Of a stretch of 64,000 bases of DNA, positions 20,424-29,630 are shown in pieces; position 1 is the stretch's first letter, and each line of letters starts with the position of its first letter. Both the position numbers and the translations under genes were made by a program. This DNA comes from Collimonas sp. OK607 (lineage in GTDB: Bacteria > Pseudomonadota > Gammaproteobacteria > Burkholderiales > Burkholderiaceae_D), in contig NZ_FOKF01000008.1 of NCBI RefSeq assembly GCF_900111995.1, forward strand, positions 62,001 through 126,000, given 5' to 3'. Below the pieces are notes generated by a model. That model saw only the letters and a program-made list of their open reading frames with translations. It ran no database searches and was not told where the DNA came from.

Positions 20424-22148
20424 TTAGATATTGGTGCAGCCAAGCACTTCTTCGAGGCTGGTCAGCCCTTGTTTAACTTTTACTAATCCCGACAAGCGCA
20501 AGGTTTTGACGCCTTCGCGCATCGCCTGTGCTTCGATTTCCAGCGCCGTGCCGTGCGCCAGGATAATGCGTTCTATTTCTTCTGTAATCGGCATGATTTG
20601 ATAGATGCCGACGCGTCCCTTGTAGCCAGTGCCGTTGCAGCGGTCGCACCCGACTGCCTTGTAAGGCATCCAGGTGCCGTCGATGTCATCTTCGGTGAAC
20701 CCGGCTTCGAGCAAGGCTTCTTCCTGGATCGTAATAGGCTGTTTGCAACTGCACAGGCGACGTGCCAGCCGTTGTGCCGTGATCAGGATCACCGATGAGG
20801 CGATATTGAAAGCGGGCACACCCATATTCATCAAGCGGGTCAGGGTCGATGGCGCATCGTTGGTATGTAGTGTGGAAAACACCATATGACCGGTTTGCGC
20901 TGCCTTGATCGAGATGTCGGCGGTTTCCAGGTCGCGGATTTCACCCACCATGATGATGTCGGGATCCTGCCGCAGGAAAGCTTTCAGCGCCACCGGAAAA
21001 GTCAGTCCGGCACGGTCGTTGATGTTGACCTGATTGACCCCGGGCAAATTGATTTCGGCAGGATCTTCAGCGGTGGAGATATTGATGCCAGGCTGATTCA
21101 GGATGTTCAGGCAGGTATATAGCGATACGGTTTTACCGGAACCGGTCGGGCCGGTCACCAGCACCATCCCGTATGGGCGCTGAATGGCGTCCATTAAAAT
21201 GGCTTTTTGATCCGGATCGTAACCCAGCGCATCAATCCCCATCTGGGCCTGGCTCGGGTCCAGGATACGCATTACGACTTTTTCGCCGAACAAGGTCGGC
21301 AATGTGCTGACCCGGAAATCGATCGCACGGGTTTTGGAAACGACCAGGCGCATGCGGCCGTCTTGCGGCACCCGCTTTTCGGAAATATCCAGCTTGGAGA
21401 TCACCTTGATGCGGGATACCAGTTTTTCCTTGATCGACAGCGGCGGCTGCGCCATGTCGCGCAATACGCCGTCGACCCGGAAACGGATTCGGTAGAATTT
21501 TTCAAACGGCTCGAAATGCAAGTCGGACGCACCTTGGTTGATGGCGTCGGTCAGGATTTTTTGCAAAAAGCGAACTACCGGCGCATCGTCGATATCAGTG
21601 GCTGCTGCATCTGCAACAGCTACCGCGTCTTCTTCGACGAAATTGATTTCCTGTTCGTCGCCGACCATCTCATTCAGGCTTTGCTCGGCCGATTTGGCCA
21701 GCTTCTGAATATGTTTGAGCAGGATCGGATGTTCGACGATGATAGGTTCAACCGTCAGCTCGGTTTGAAACTTGATCTGGTCCAGCGCCTGGGCATTGGT
21801 CGGGTCTGACAGTGCAACGTAGATTTTGTTGCCGCGTTTCGCCAGCGCCAGCACGGTATGGCTTTCCATCAGCTTGGCGTCGATGGCTTTTTCCGGCAGC
21901 GTGCTTAAATTGAGCACGCTCAGGTCTAGCTGTGGATAACCAAAGGTCTCGGCGCAAAACAGGGCGAGCGCACGCGCATCCAGGTGGCCGCTTTCCAGCA
22001 AGGCGGCGATAAACGGCGTTTGACTGTCGCTCGATTTCTTGTGCAGGGACTCTATCTGTGGCGCTGAAAGACGCCCGGCTTGCAGCAATGCACGCGCCAG
22101 TCCGGAGATCGGACTGGTGGAACTGGAGTTGGGAAATACTGCTGCCAT
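20424..22148 (-). CDS. pilB: type IV pilus assembly ATPase PilB
   Basis: Hexameric ATPase that powers pilus extension. The 574 residues hold an N-terminal MshEN-type domain (about 15-150), Walker A GPTGSGKT at 333-340, the Asp box and Walker B (DPDIIMVGEIRD), the His box TGHMVFSTLHTNDA, and a tetracysteine zinc site (CSC, CDRC) near 460-515. It is the first gene of a minus-strand run pilB-pilC-pilD-coaE. Pilin genes are not in the window, so the full pilus depends on genes elsewhere. Confidence 0.97.
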   Translation of the reverse strand: MAAVFPNSSSTSPISGLARALLQAGRLSAPQIESLHKKSSDSQTPFIAALLESGHLDARALALFCAETFGYPQLDLSVLNLSTLPEKAIDAKLMESHTVLALAKRGNKIYVALSDPTNAQALDQIKFQTELTVEPIIVEHPILLKHIQKLAKSAEQSLNEMVGDEQEINFVEEDAVAVADAAATDIDDAPVVRFLQKILTDAINQGASDLHFEPFEKFYRIRFRVDGVLRDMAQPPLSIKEKLVSRIKVISKLDISEKRVPQDGRMRLVVSKTRAIDFRVSTLPTLFGEKVVMRILDPSQAQMGIDALGYDPDQKAILMDAIQRPYGMVLVTGPTGSGKTVSLYTCLNILNQPGINISTAEDPAEINLPGVNQVNINDRAGLTFPVALKAFLRQDPDIIMVGEIRDLETADISIKAAQTGHMVFSTLHTNDAPSTLTRLMNMGVPAFNIASSVILITAQRLARRLCSCKQPITIQEEALLEAGFTEDDIDGTWMPYKAVGCDRCNGTGYKGRVGIYQIMPITEEIERIILAHGTALEIEAQAMREGVKTLRLSGLVKVKQGLTSLEEVLGCTNI

Positions 22149-22271
22149 AGAGGGGTCAATACCAAAAGATGTGCCGAACCATTCGAACCGACCAATGATG
22201 CCCTACGGGAAACTCACTTGTAAAGGATTTGTGAAGAAATGTGTCGTAAAAGTTGCTGTTGGGCAGTATTT

Positions 22272-23561
22272 TTAGTGTTCTTGTAGTTTATTCGGCCGCA
22301 TCAATTTTGCAACCTTGATCGCCTGGTTTTGCACTTGTACGATTTCTATGATGCATCCGGCAATTTTCAGGCTGACGTTATTATCGGGAATATCTTGTAG
22401 CCATTCCAGTAACAAGCCGTTCAAGGTCTTGGGACCGTCAAGCGGGAAATTCAAACCGAGGCGTTTGTTGATATCCCGCAGGGTAGTAGCGCCCTCGAGC
22501 AGGCATTGCCCTTGCGGACTCCAGGAAAAACTGTCGGCACGCGCCGCACCCGGCTTGGAAGTGGTGAATTCGCCGATCATTTCTTCAATGATATCTTCCA
22601 GGGTCACCAGTCCCTGCACTTCGCCATACTCGTCGACGATGATACCCAGGCGTTCGTGGTTTTCCTGGAAATATTGCAATTGCGTGAATACGTCGGTGTC
22701 TTCCGGCACGAAGTAGGGGGTGGTGAGCAACTGGCGAAAGTGTTCGACCGTCAGTTCTTCTTCCTGATTCAATAATGCCATTGCCTTGCGCACATGCAAA
22801 ATACCGACGATCTGGTTGATTTCACCTTCATATACCGGCAATTTGTTGTGGTAGCAGGTAGTCAGCTGATGTTTGATATCCTCCACCGAGGCGGACAAAT
22901 TCAGCGCTTCGACTTGCGCTCTCGGCGTCATGACATCTTCCACCGAGATTTTTTCCAGGTCGAACAAATTCAGCAAGATGCTCTTGTGCTTTTGCGGCAT
23001 GAAATTGCCGCCTTCCAGCACGATAGAGCGTAACTCTTCCGGCGATACGCGTTGTTCCTGCGCGTTTTTCCCGGTTTTGATATGCAGGATCTTCAGGATC
23101 GCCGACACGAACAGATTGACGAACCAGATCAGCGGTTTAGCCAGCGCCATCAACGGTTTGAGTACGAAGCTGGTGGGCAAGGCAATACGTTCGGGATAAG
23201 TCGCGCCGATGACTTTCGGCGTAATTTCGGCGAATACGATCAGGAGGAAGGCAACTGACGCAGTGGCGACGGTGATCACTTTCTGGTGATTGCCGAATGT
23301 CGTAATGGCAATCGCCGTCACCAATGCCGTGGCCAGGGCGTTGACCAGTGTATTGACGATCAGGATCAGCGACAGCAGTTTATCTGTGCGTTCGAGCAGC
23401 CACAGCGTGGTAGTGGCTGCCTTGCTGCCGCGCTTGGCCAGATGGCGCAGGCGATGCTTGTTGGCGGCCACCAGAGCGGTTTCCGCCATTGCAAAAAAAG
23501 CCGACAGGAAAATGAGTACTACTAGTGCAAGAATCTGCACCCATATGGGCACGGCATCCAA
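22272..23561 (-). CDS. HlyC/CorC-family membrane protein with CBS pair
   Basis: Integral membrane protein of the CNNM/CorC class, linked in relatives to Mg2+ or Co2+ export. An N-terminal DUF21 domain with several membrane segments (starting VPIWVQILALVVLIFLSAFF) is followed by two CBS domains (VMTPRAQVEAL and ERLGIIVDEYGEVQG) and a C-terminal transporter-associated domain. The start is uncertain: the frame is open to a GTG at 23675, but those extra 38 residues read through a copy of a tRNA 3' end (KGFESSHLDQ). I prefer the TTG at 23561, five bases after GGTGA, giving 429 residues. Confidence 0.85.
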   Translation of the reverse strand: MDAVPIWVQILALVVLIFLSAFFAMAETALVAANKHRLRHLAKRGSKAATTTLWLLERTDKLLSLILIVNTLVNALATALVTAIAITTFGNHQKVITVATASVAFLLIVFAEITPKVIGATYPERIALPTSFVLKPLMALAKPLIWFVNLFVSAILKILHIKTGKNAQEQRVSPEELRSIVLEGGNFMPQKHKSILLNLFDLEKISVEDVMTPRAQVEALNLSASVEDIKHQLTTCYHNKLPVYEGEINQIVGILHVRKAMALLNQEEELTVEHFRQLLTTPYFVPEDTDVFTQLQYFQENHERLGIIVDEYGEVQGLVTLEDIIEEMIGEFTTSKPGAARADSFSWSPQGQCLLEGATTLRDINKRLGLNFPLDGPKTLNGLLLEWLQDIPDNNVSLKIAGCIIEIVQVQNQAIKVAKLMRPNKLQEH

Positions 23562-23613
23562 AGGGTCACCGTAAGATGAAAGGTTAAAAAGGTTAACCAG
23601 CCAACGTGTCGAC

Positions 23614-23638
23614 TGGTCGAGGTGAGAGGATTCGAACC
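23614..23638 (+). repeat. attL-like copy of tRNA-Pro 3' end
   Basis: Matches 25621-25645 at 24 of 25 bases, same orientation; the single difference is A for G at the seventh position. It covers the CCA end and T-arm of the tRNA. Beyond base 25 the two sequences diverge at once. Confidence 0.85.
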
Positions 23639-23683
23639 CTTTGACTGTAACGTCATGATTTAAAACAGCTTTCACCCGCAGCC

Positions 23684-23716
23684 TAGACCAAATTTCTGGA
23701 CCAAGTTTTGTACCAA
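23684..23716 (+). repeat. candidate integrase arm sites, left end
   Basis: TAGACCAA (23684-23691), TGGACCAA (23697-23704) and a weaker GTACCAA (23710-23716) lie just inside the left att copy. Matching words occur inside the right end at 25550-25589. Confidence 0.45.
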
Positions 23717-23819
23717 CGGATTTTAACTTACTCTAGCCATTAGGGGCAAATGCAATGTCGCAAAGCAAGTTGAAAACAGTAACAGATAATTTATTCCTAC
23801 AACTTGAAATTTGCATGGA

Positions 23820-23851
23820 CAGCCTGGACACATGGACAGGCTGCTTTTATT
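23820..23851 (+). terminator. hairpin with T-rich tail
   Basis: CAGCCTG (23820-23826) pairs with CAGGCTG (23837-23843), followed by CTTTTATTT. It lies at the 3' edge of the relaxase C fragment; on the plus strand it resembles an intrinsic terminator. Confidence 0.45.
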
Positions 23852-24360
23852 TACCCGGCACCCTGATACATTTCAAGCATGAAATCTGTAACGGCCTTCC
23901 CGAAATTCTCCGTCAGCGGCTGCTTTAAAATCCCCAGCAAAAAATAATCCGTGTAATTGATCGCCTTGGAACCATCACCAGATTGAGCAACTATCCACAA
24001 TGCGACGATTGCCAGCATAGTGCGCTTATCCAGATTTTTAGTCCTGCAACTTTGTGCGATCGCATTTCTGGTCGGACTGGCGACCAGCTTGTCCAGGTCT
24101 GCATGCGAACGGCACCATGCACCTTTAAATTGGAACTCAACCATATATTGCAGCAGCGTGTGGCATTTTTCATCATTGGTGATATTGATTTCGCGGGTGA
24201 TCAGCAAAATATGAGCATGAGGATTTCCCTTTTTATTATGGATGACCACGTCAGCAATCATGCCCTTGCTGGTGAGCTGAGTATGTACAAATCGCTCAAG
24301 CAAAATAATGTGCTGCCAAGGTGATAATTCAATCGGTAAGGCGACTTCTATTTCACGGGC
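23851..24360 (-). pseudogene. MobA/MobL relaxase, internal fragment with foreign tail
   Basis: The minus-strand frame from about 24360 reads AREIEVALPIELSP and then VHTQLTSKGMIADVVIHNKK and GNPHAHILLITREI, the metal-binding heart of MobA/MobL relaxases (NPHAHILL). It has no proper start: a stop codon and non-matching sequence precede it, and only a TTG at 24303 could begin it. After about residue 40 from that TTG the sequence no longer resembles a relaxase and runs about 110 more residues to the stop. The missing N-terminus lies on the other strand at 24434-24685. Reading across CAG-GTA (24680-24685) and GCC-CGT (24360 downward) would restore the frame. Confidence 0.75.
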
Positions 24361-24433
24361 TATACGTCGTTACTCGACGTGTGCTCAAAGCTGAAAGCCA
24401 AAACAAAAAAAGACGTTCAAGGAGAAAAGAACT

Positions 24434-24697
24434 ATGGCGATATACCACCTGAGTGTAAAAGTGATTGCACGATCTTCTGGACGAAGTGCCACAGCCGCCG
24501 CCGCATACAGGGCTGGCGAGAAAATTCACGACAGTCGCACCGGTCAAATTTTTGACTACACTAGAAAAAAGGAAGTGTCATATCGCCGTATCTTCACGCC
24601 GTCCAATGCACCACAATGGATGAAAGACCGGGAACAGCTTTGGAATGCCGTAGAGCAGGCAGAAACCAGAAAGGATGCACAGGTATCGTCGTCTTGA
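24434..24697 (+). pseudogene. MobA/MobL relaxase, N-terminal fragment
   Basis: 87 residues starting MAIYHLSVKVIARSSGRSAT, with the typical AAAAYRAGEKIHDSRTG segment of MobA/MobL proteins, whose usual length is several hundred residues. A good ribosome site AAGGAG lies at about 24420. Homology stops at ETRKDAQV (near 24685), after which three residues lead to a stop. The continuation (AREIEVALP) is on the minus strand at 24360, so the gene was cut by an inversion of about 325 bp. Confidence 0.8.
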
Positions 24698-24741
24698 GGA
24701 TTGGGTAATGATTGATCAAAATACCCATGTCACTCAGACCG

Positions 24742-25527
24742 TCAAACAGCTATCTCGCATCCAAGTCCGTGGGCAAGTTCCTGCCTGATTAGCTTTCTTT
24801 TGCGACTCTCGATTTCTTCCAAGCTTTGGCGAGCTTGGATCACCTCATTGATCGATTTGCAACGATAGGCCGCAACCTTGTTTCGGTTCGGAGGAAGTTG
24901 CTGGATGATGTCCACGAAATGATTGGCATCATCTTGCGAGAAGTGAGTGACCGGTTTATCGCCAATCACGTCAATCAGCAGATTGTAGGCTGACGTGTAA
25001 TCGTCAAGACTGGCCTTGCTGAGACCTGACTTCTCCCGCTGACGCAGATAGATCGGGAAAATCTGTGACAACATGTTCTTGTCAGCACTTGCCGTGGGCT
25101 GGGACGCTGGCTGTTCTGGTCTGGAGGGCTGCAGGTTGGCTTGTGCTTCTGCCTGAGCCTCAGCGGCGTAGGAGGCACGGAGTGTTGCCAGAACTTTGTT
25201 GAAAGCTTCAACATCAAGTGGATTGTTGCTGTCCACACTAATGCCTTTGAGTTTGGTTCCCCCAATTTCCAGACTTTCAATTTCAAACGTTCGGATGTTG
25301 TCAAAATCAATGTCTGGAATCTTTGCCATGTCTTTTCTGAATACCTTAAGTTTTTGTAAGACATTAGCAGACATGTTGGCCGCCATCAATAACGCTGCTC
25401 GGCGATCATGGGTGCGCAGGGACTTGCGGATTTCAGACTTACCGATACGTTGGCGCAGATCGTGGGGAATTGCGAAGCGGAAATAGTATCCACTAGGGCG
25501 GAGCAACAGATAGGGTGGCATTCGCAC
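24742..25527 (-). pseudogene. tyrosine integrase, truncated before the catalytic domain
   Basis: 261 residues beginning MRMPPYLLLRPSGYYFRFAI, the N-terminal DUF6538-type region of phage-like integrases, followed by a core-binding SAM-like domain (FPIYLRQREKSGLSKASLDDY). The C-terminal catalytic domain with its R-H-R-Y residues is absent; the frame ends EIESRKRKLIRQELAHG plus a few residues. It reads away from tRNA-Pro, the normal position of an integrase that targets that tRNA. The product should not catalyse integration. Confidence 0.8.
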
Positions 25528-25549
25528 AGGTCATTTCCTTTATGAGAAA

Positions 25550-25589
25550 TGGACCAGTGTTTGGACCAGACTGCGATTTTCTTGGTCTA
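25550..25589 (+). repeat. candidate integrase arm sites, right end
   Basis: TGGACCAG at 25550-25557 and 25562-25569, and TTGGTCTA (inverse of the left-end TAGACCAA) at 25582-25589, lie between the integrase start and the tRNA. Confidence 0.45.
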
Positions 25590-25620
25590 AAAGTCGAATT
25601 AAATCAAGTGGTTACAGTAA

Positions 25621-25697
25621 TGGTCGGGGTGAGAGGATTCGAACCTCCGGCCTCTACGTCCCGAACGTAGCGCTCTACCAGGCTAAGCTACACCCCG
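25621..25697 (-). tRNA. tRNA-Pro (anticodon CGG)
   Basis: 77 nt on the minus strand with CCA encoded. The acceptor stem CGGGGTG pairs fully with CACCCCG, the discriminator is A, and the T-loop reads GGTTCGAATCC. The anticodon stem CTACG/CGTAG encloses loop TTCGGGA with anticodon CGG, which reads CCG. Its 3' end is the integration site of the neighbouring element. Confidence 0.97.
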
Positions 25698-25762
25698 ATC
25701 TAGCTGCTCAATAACTTGAACAGGTTTTGGGGCTGCCGATCGGCAGTCCCCTTGCTGAATTC

Positions 25763-26752
25763 TTAGTGATTCCGGTCTACTGCGAATGCTGATAATTGTA
25801 GCAAAGAATCCTTGAACTGACTATTTGGCAACCCCGAGATCGCTGCTGCCGCGCGCTGCGCCGCTTTCTCCGCTTCGTGCCGCGTGTAGTCCAATGCGCC
25901 TGAACTGGTAATGGCAGCCAGGATTTCATCGAAATGCTGCTCATCGCCATTCTCGATGCAACTGCGTACCAGCGCCCGTTGCTCGGGAGTGCCATTTTCC
26001 ATCAGGTAGATCAGGGGCAGGGTTGGCTTGCCTTCGCGCAGGTCGTCGCCGACATTCTTGCCGATATCGCTGGCGTTGCCGGAATAATCCAGGACATCGT
26101 CGATCAGCTGGAACGCGGTGCCAAGCGAGCGGCCATATTCGCCTGCGGCTTCAATCACGTCGTCGCCGGCGCCGGCGATCAAGACGCCGAGCTGAGCTGC
26201 CGCTTCAAACAACTTGGCGGTCTTGGAGCGTATTACCTGCAGGTAGTTTTCTTCCGAGACGTCCGGATTGTGCATGTTCAGCAATTGCAGCACTTCGCCT
26301 TCGGCGATAACGTTGGTGGCGTCCGCGACAATCTGCATCACGCGCGCATTATCGACCGCTACCATCATCTGGAAGGCGCGTGAATACAGGAAATCGCCAA
26401 CCAGTACCGAGGCGGCGTTGCCGAACAGTGCGTTGGCGGTCTGGCGCCCACGCCGCAGAGACGATTCGTCGACCACGTCGTCATGCAACAGGGTGGCGGT
26501 ATGGATGAATTCGATCACCGCTGCCAATTCGTGGTGTTTGTCGCCGCCATAGCCGTATGCCTGGGCCATCAGCAAGACCAGTACCGGGCGCAGGCGCTTG
26601 CCGCCGGCGCTGATGATGTATTCGGCGATCTGGTTCACCAGCGGCACTTCGGAATGCAATTGCCGGCGAATCACCGCATTGACCGCTTCCATATCGGCCG
26701 CGATCGGGGACATCATGAATTGTGAGGATGAAGTGTTGGGAGCGGCTGACAA
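25763..26752 (-). CDS. ispB: octaprenyl diphosphate synthase IspB
   Basis: Long-chain trans-prenyltransferase that makes the side chain of ubiquinone from FPP and IPP. The 329 residues contain both aspartate-rich motifs: DDVVD at 91-95 (first, after LLH) and LIDDVLDY near 217 (second), plus the GGKRLRP entry motif at 50-56. Chain length cannot be read with certainty; Betaproteobacteria usually use Q8. In related genomes ispB is typically divergent from rplU; here its upstream neighbour is tex and rplU lies 22 kb away. Confidence 0.94.
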   Translation of the reverse strand: MSAAPNTSSSQFMMSPIAADMEAVNAVIRRQLHSEVPLVNQIAEYIISAGGKRLRPVLVLLMAQAYGYGGDKHHELAAVIEFIHTATLLHDDVVDESSLRRGRQTANALFGNAASVLVGDFLYSRAFQMMVAVDNARVMQIVADATNVIAEGEVLQLLNMHNPDVSEENYLQVIRSKTAKLFEAAAQLGVLIAGAGDDVIEAAGEYGRSLGTAFQLIDDVLDYSGNASDIGKNVGDDLREGKPTLPLIYLMENGTPEQRALVRSCIENGDEQHFDEILAAITSSGALDYTRHEAEKAAQRAAAAISGLPNSQFKDSLLQLSAFAVDRNH

Positions 26753-26916
26753 AATAAAACCTGTTGGAAATCGATTGTGCCGTGATTATACGATGACAGG
26801 CGTGATTACGGCCTGTCGACATCAAATTGGATCTTGCCCGATTTTATAGCAGCGATGCTGAACGGCTCCGGTTCCCGCCTTGCGTGGAACGACGCCGCTC
26901 AGTCGCAGCAATATTG

Positions 26917-29259
26917 CTATCCCTTCAACTTTGCAAAGGCCGCTGCCATGGCGCCATTTGCCGGCACCGGTGCTGCCTGCCGTTGCTGCGACATGCGCTT
27001 GGCGTCATTACGGTCCGCACGCTGCTCGGGCTTGGCGCCGGCAACCGGTGCGTTATCGGTCAAACGCATGGTCAGCGCGATACGTTTGCGCTTTTCGTCG
27101 ACTTCCAGCACTTTGACTTTCACCACCTGGCCGGCTTTGACGACGCTGTGCGGATCCTTGACGAAGGTGTTGGAGAGTGCGGAAATATGCACCAGGCCAT
27201 CCTGATGCACGCCGATATCGACAAATGCGCCAAACGCGGCCACATTGGTGACCACACCTTCCAGGATCATGTCGGGCCGCAGATCGCGAATTTCCTCGAC
27301 GCCATCCTTGAAGGTAGCGGTGGTGAATTCCGGACGTGGATCGCGGCCCGGTTTTTCCAGTTCCTTGAGGATGTCGGCGATGGTCGGTACACCGAATTTG
27401 TCATCGGCATATTTAGCCGGGTTGAGCGACTTCAGCAATTTGTCATCGCCGATTACACCCTTGACGTCCTTCTTGATGTCGGCCAGGATTTTTTCCACCA
27501 GCGGGTAGGATTCCGGGTGCACCGCGGAGCCGTCCAAAGGATTATCGCCATTCATGATGCGCAAGAATCCGGCGGCTTGTTCGAAAGTTTTATCGCCCAG
27601 CCGCGGCACGTCGCGCAGCGCGGCACGCGAGCCGAACATGCCCTTCATGTCGCGATAAGTGACGATACTTTGGGCGACGCTGGCGTTCAGGCCGGAAACA
27701 CGCGCCAGCAGCGGCGCCGATGCAGTATTGACGTCCACACCGACTGCATTCACGCAATCTTCCACTACCGCATCCAGCGAGCGCGCCAGCTGGGTCTGGC
27801 CGACGTCATGCTGATACTGGCCGACGCCGATCGATTTCGGATCGATCTTGACCAGTTCCGCCAGCGGATCTTGCAGGCGGCGCGCGATCGATACGGCGCC
27901 GCGCAGCGAGACATCCATGTCCGGCAATTCACGCGAAGCGAACTCGGAGGCCGAGTAGACCGAAGCGCCGGCTTCCGACACCACGATCTTGGTCAGTTTC
28001 AATTCCGGCCGCAGCTTGATCAGATCTTGCGCCAGCTTGTCGGTCTCGCGCGAAGCGGTGCCGTTGCCGATTGAAATCAGCGATACCTTGTGTTTTTCCG
28101 CCAGCTGCGCCAGCGTGTGCAACGAGCCATCCCAGTCATTGCGTGGCTGATGCGGATAGATTGCAGTGGTGTCGACTACCTTACCGGTGGCATCGATTAC
28201 CGCCACCTTGACGCCGGTGCGCAGGCCAGGGTCTAGCCCCATGGTGGCGCGTGGTCCGGCTGGCGCTGCCAGTAACAATGCTTTCAGGTTGAGGGCAAAG
28301 ACGTTGATCGCCTCGACCTCGGCTTTTTCGCGCAGCTTCGTCATCAGTTCGGTTTCCAGATGCATGAAAACCTTGACGCGCCAACTCCAGCGGACTGTGT
28401 CGCTCAGCCATTTATCGGCGCTGCGATTCTTGTTGCTGATACCGAAACGGGCGGCGATGCGTCCTTCGCACGGATTGTGCGGCGCATCCCATTTCGGTTT
28501 TTCTTCTTCGGTATCGAGACGCAGCACGACATTCAGGATCTCTTCGCGGCGGCCGCGGAACAGCGCCAGCGCCCGATGCGATGGAATGGTGCCGATGGTT
28601 TCGGAATAGTCGAAGTAGTCGGCGAATTTTTCACCGGCATCCTGCTTGCCTTCCACCACTTTCGATTCGACTACGCCATGTTCGGTCAGATATTCGCGCA
28701 GAGCTTGCAACAGCGTCGCATCTTCCGAAAAACGCTCCATCAGAATTTGGCGGGCGCCGTCGAGTGCGGCCTTGGCGTCGGCGACGCCAGGATTGTCGCC
28801 GTTGTCGGTACTGAATGCCGGCTTCAGGTATTTGTCCGCTTCTTGTTCCGGATTCAGATCGGGATTCGCCAGCAGCGCATCCGCCAACTCGGTCAAACCG
28901 GCTTCGGCAGCGATTTGCGCCTTGGTGCGGCGTTTGAGTTTGTACGGCAGGTACAAGTCTTCGAGACGAGTCTTGTCTTCCGCCAGGGTGATTGCCTGCA
29001 GCAGTGCCGGGGTCATTTTGCCTTGTTCCTCAATCGAGGTCAGGATCGCACCACGGCGCGCTTCCAGCTCGCGCAGGTAACGCAGACGCTCTTCCAGCAA
29101 GCGCAGTTGGATATCGTCCAGGCCGCCAGTGGCTTCCTTGCGGTAGCGAGCGATAAATGGCACGGTGGCGCCTTCGTCCAGAAGGGCGACGGCAGCGGCG
29201 ACTTGCGCCGGTTTGGCGGCAAGTTCAAGGGCGAGACGTTGTTCGATCGAAGGCAGCAT
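26917..29259 (-). CDS. tex: RNA-binding transcription accessory protein Tex
   Basis: Cytoplasmic nucleic-acid-binding protein of the Tex/Spt6 group. The 780 residues show the N-terminal helical Tex region with [16 protein letters not shown], a YqgF-like RNase fold ([17 protein letters not shown] near 345), helix-hairpin-helix segments ([15 protein letters not shown]) and a C-terminal S1 domain ([19 protein letters not shown]). The C-terminal tail is Ala/Gln/Arg-rich. Monocistronic, with a 371-bp gap to aqpZ. Confidence 0.97.
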   Translation of the reverse strand: MLPSIEQRLALELAAKPAQVAAAVALLDEGATVPFIARYRKEATGGLDDIQLRLLEERLRYLRELEARRGAILTSIEEQGKMTPALLQAITLAEDKTRLEDLYLPYKLKRRTKAQIAAEAGLTELADALLANPDLNPEQEADKYLKPAFSTDNGDNPGVADAKAALDGARQILMERFSEDATLLQALREYLTEHGVVESKVVEGKQDAGEKFADYFDYSETIGTIPSHRALALFRGRREEILNVVLRLDTEEEKPKWDAPHNPCEGRIAARFGISNKNRSADKWLSDTVRWSWRVKVFMHLETELMTKLREKAEVEAINVFALNLKALLLAAPAGPRATMGLDPGLRTGVKVAVIDATGKVVDTTAIYPHQPRNDWDGSLHTLAQLAEKHKVSLISIGNGTASRETDKLAQDLIKLRPELKLTKIVVSEAGASVYSASEFASRELPDMDVSLRGAVSIARRLQDPLAELVKIDPKSIGVGQYQHDVGQTQLARSLDAVVEDCVNAVGVDVNTASAPLLARVSGLNASVAQSIVTYRDMKGMFGSRAALRDVPRLGDKTFEQAAGFLRIMNGDNPLDGSAVHPESYPLVEKILADIKKDVKGVIGDDKLLKSLNPAKYADDKFGVPTIADILKELEKPGRDPRPEFTTATFKDGVEEIRDLRPDMILEGVVTNVAAFGAFVDIGVHQDGLVHISALSNTFVKDPHSVVKAGQVVKVKVLEVDEKRKRIALTMRLTDNAPVAGAKPEQRADRNDAKRMSQQRQAAPVPANGAMAAAFAKLKG

Positions 29260-29630
29260 GAGGAGTCTTAAGAATGAAAATCAAGCGTTGGATGATACGC
29301 AATCCAGATAATTCCGCCAGTCTTGACAGTCCGAAAAGAAATCCGCCGGAAAATTCCAGTTAACTAAACGTCAATCACATCGTCACAATATATTTCTCAA
29401 TGGTATTATTTACGCCATGCCGGATAGTCAACTGTAGGGCTAGTCTGTCAAGAATGGATGAAGGTGGGTTGCAAATGAAAAATATTGTTAAATAAGTATC
29501 TTTTCTTGTTTGTCGATGAATCAGCAAATATGCTTGTGGCCGAATGCGGCAGGGGCGCGGATCCAAGGGATGTCCCAGGTTCTGCCGCTTATAAGGGAAC
29601 TTACACGTAGTATTTTTTCAGGAGTCGAAT
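29260..29630. other. intergenic region upstream of aqpZ with a nested hairpin
   Basis: Divergent spacer between tex and aqpZ with no convincing gene. GCGGCAG (29546-29552) can pair with CTGCCGC (29582-29588), enclosing GGGA-TG-TCCC (29567-29576), 40-85 bp before the aqpZ start. This may be part of the aqpZ leader. Confidence 0.5.

Larger units (their letters stand above)
23614..25645. mobile_element. decayed integrated element at tRNA-Pro
   Basis: About 2 kb between a 25-bp copy of the tRNA-Pro 3' end (23614-23638) and the intact tRNA-Pro (its 3' end at 25621-25645). It contains a truncated tyrosine integrase next to the tRNA gene and two pieces of a MobA/MobL relaxase, so it probably descends from an integrative mobilizable element. 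Integrase-arm-like repeats lie inside both ends. Neither gene is intact, so it should not move on its own. Confidence 0.8.

Noticed and set aside
26827-28074. 415-codon plus-strand open frame opposite tex
   Set aside because: Antisense to a well-supported gene, with no recognisable domain or ribosome site.
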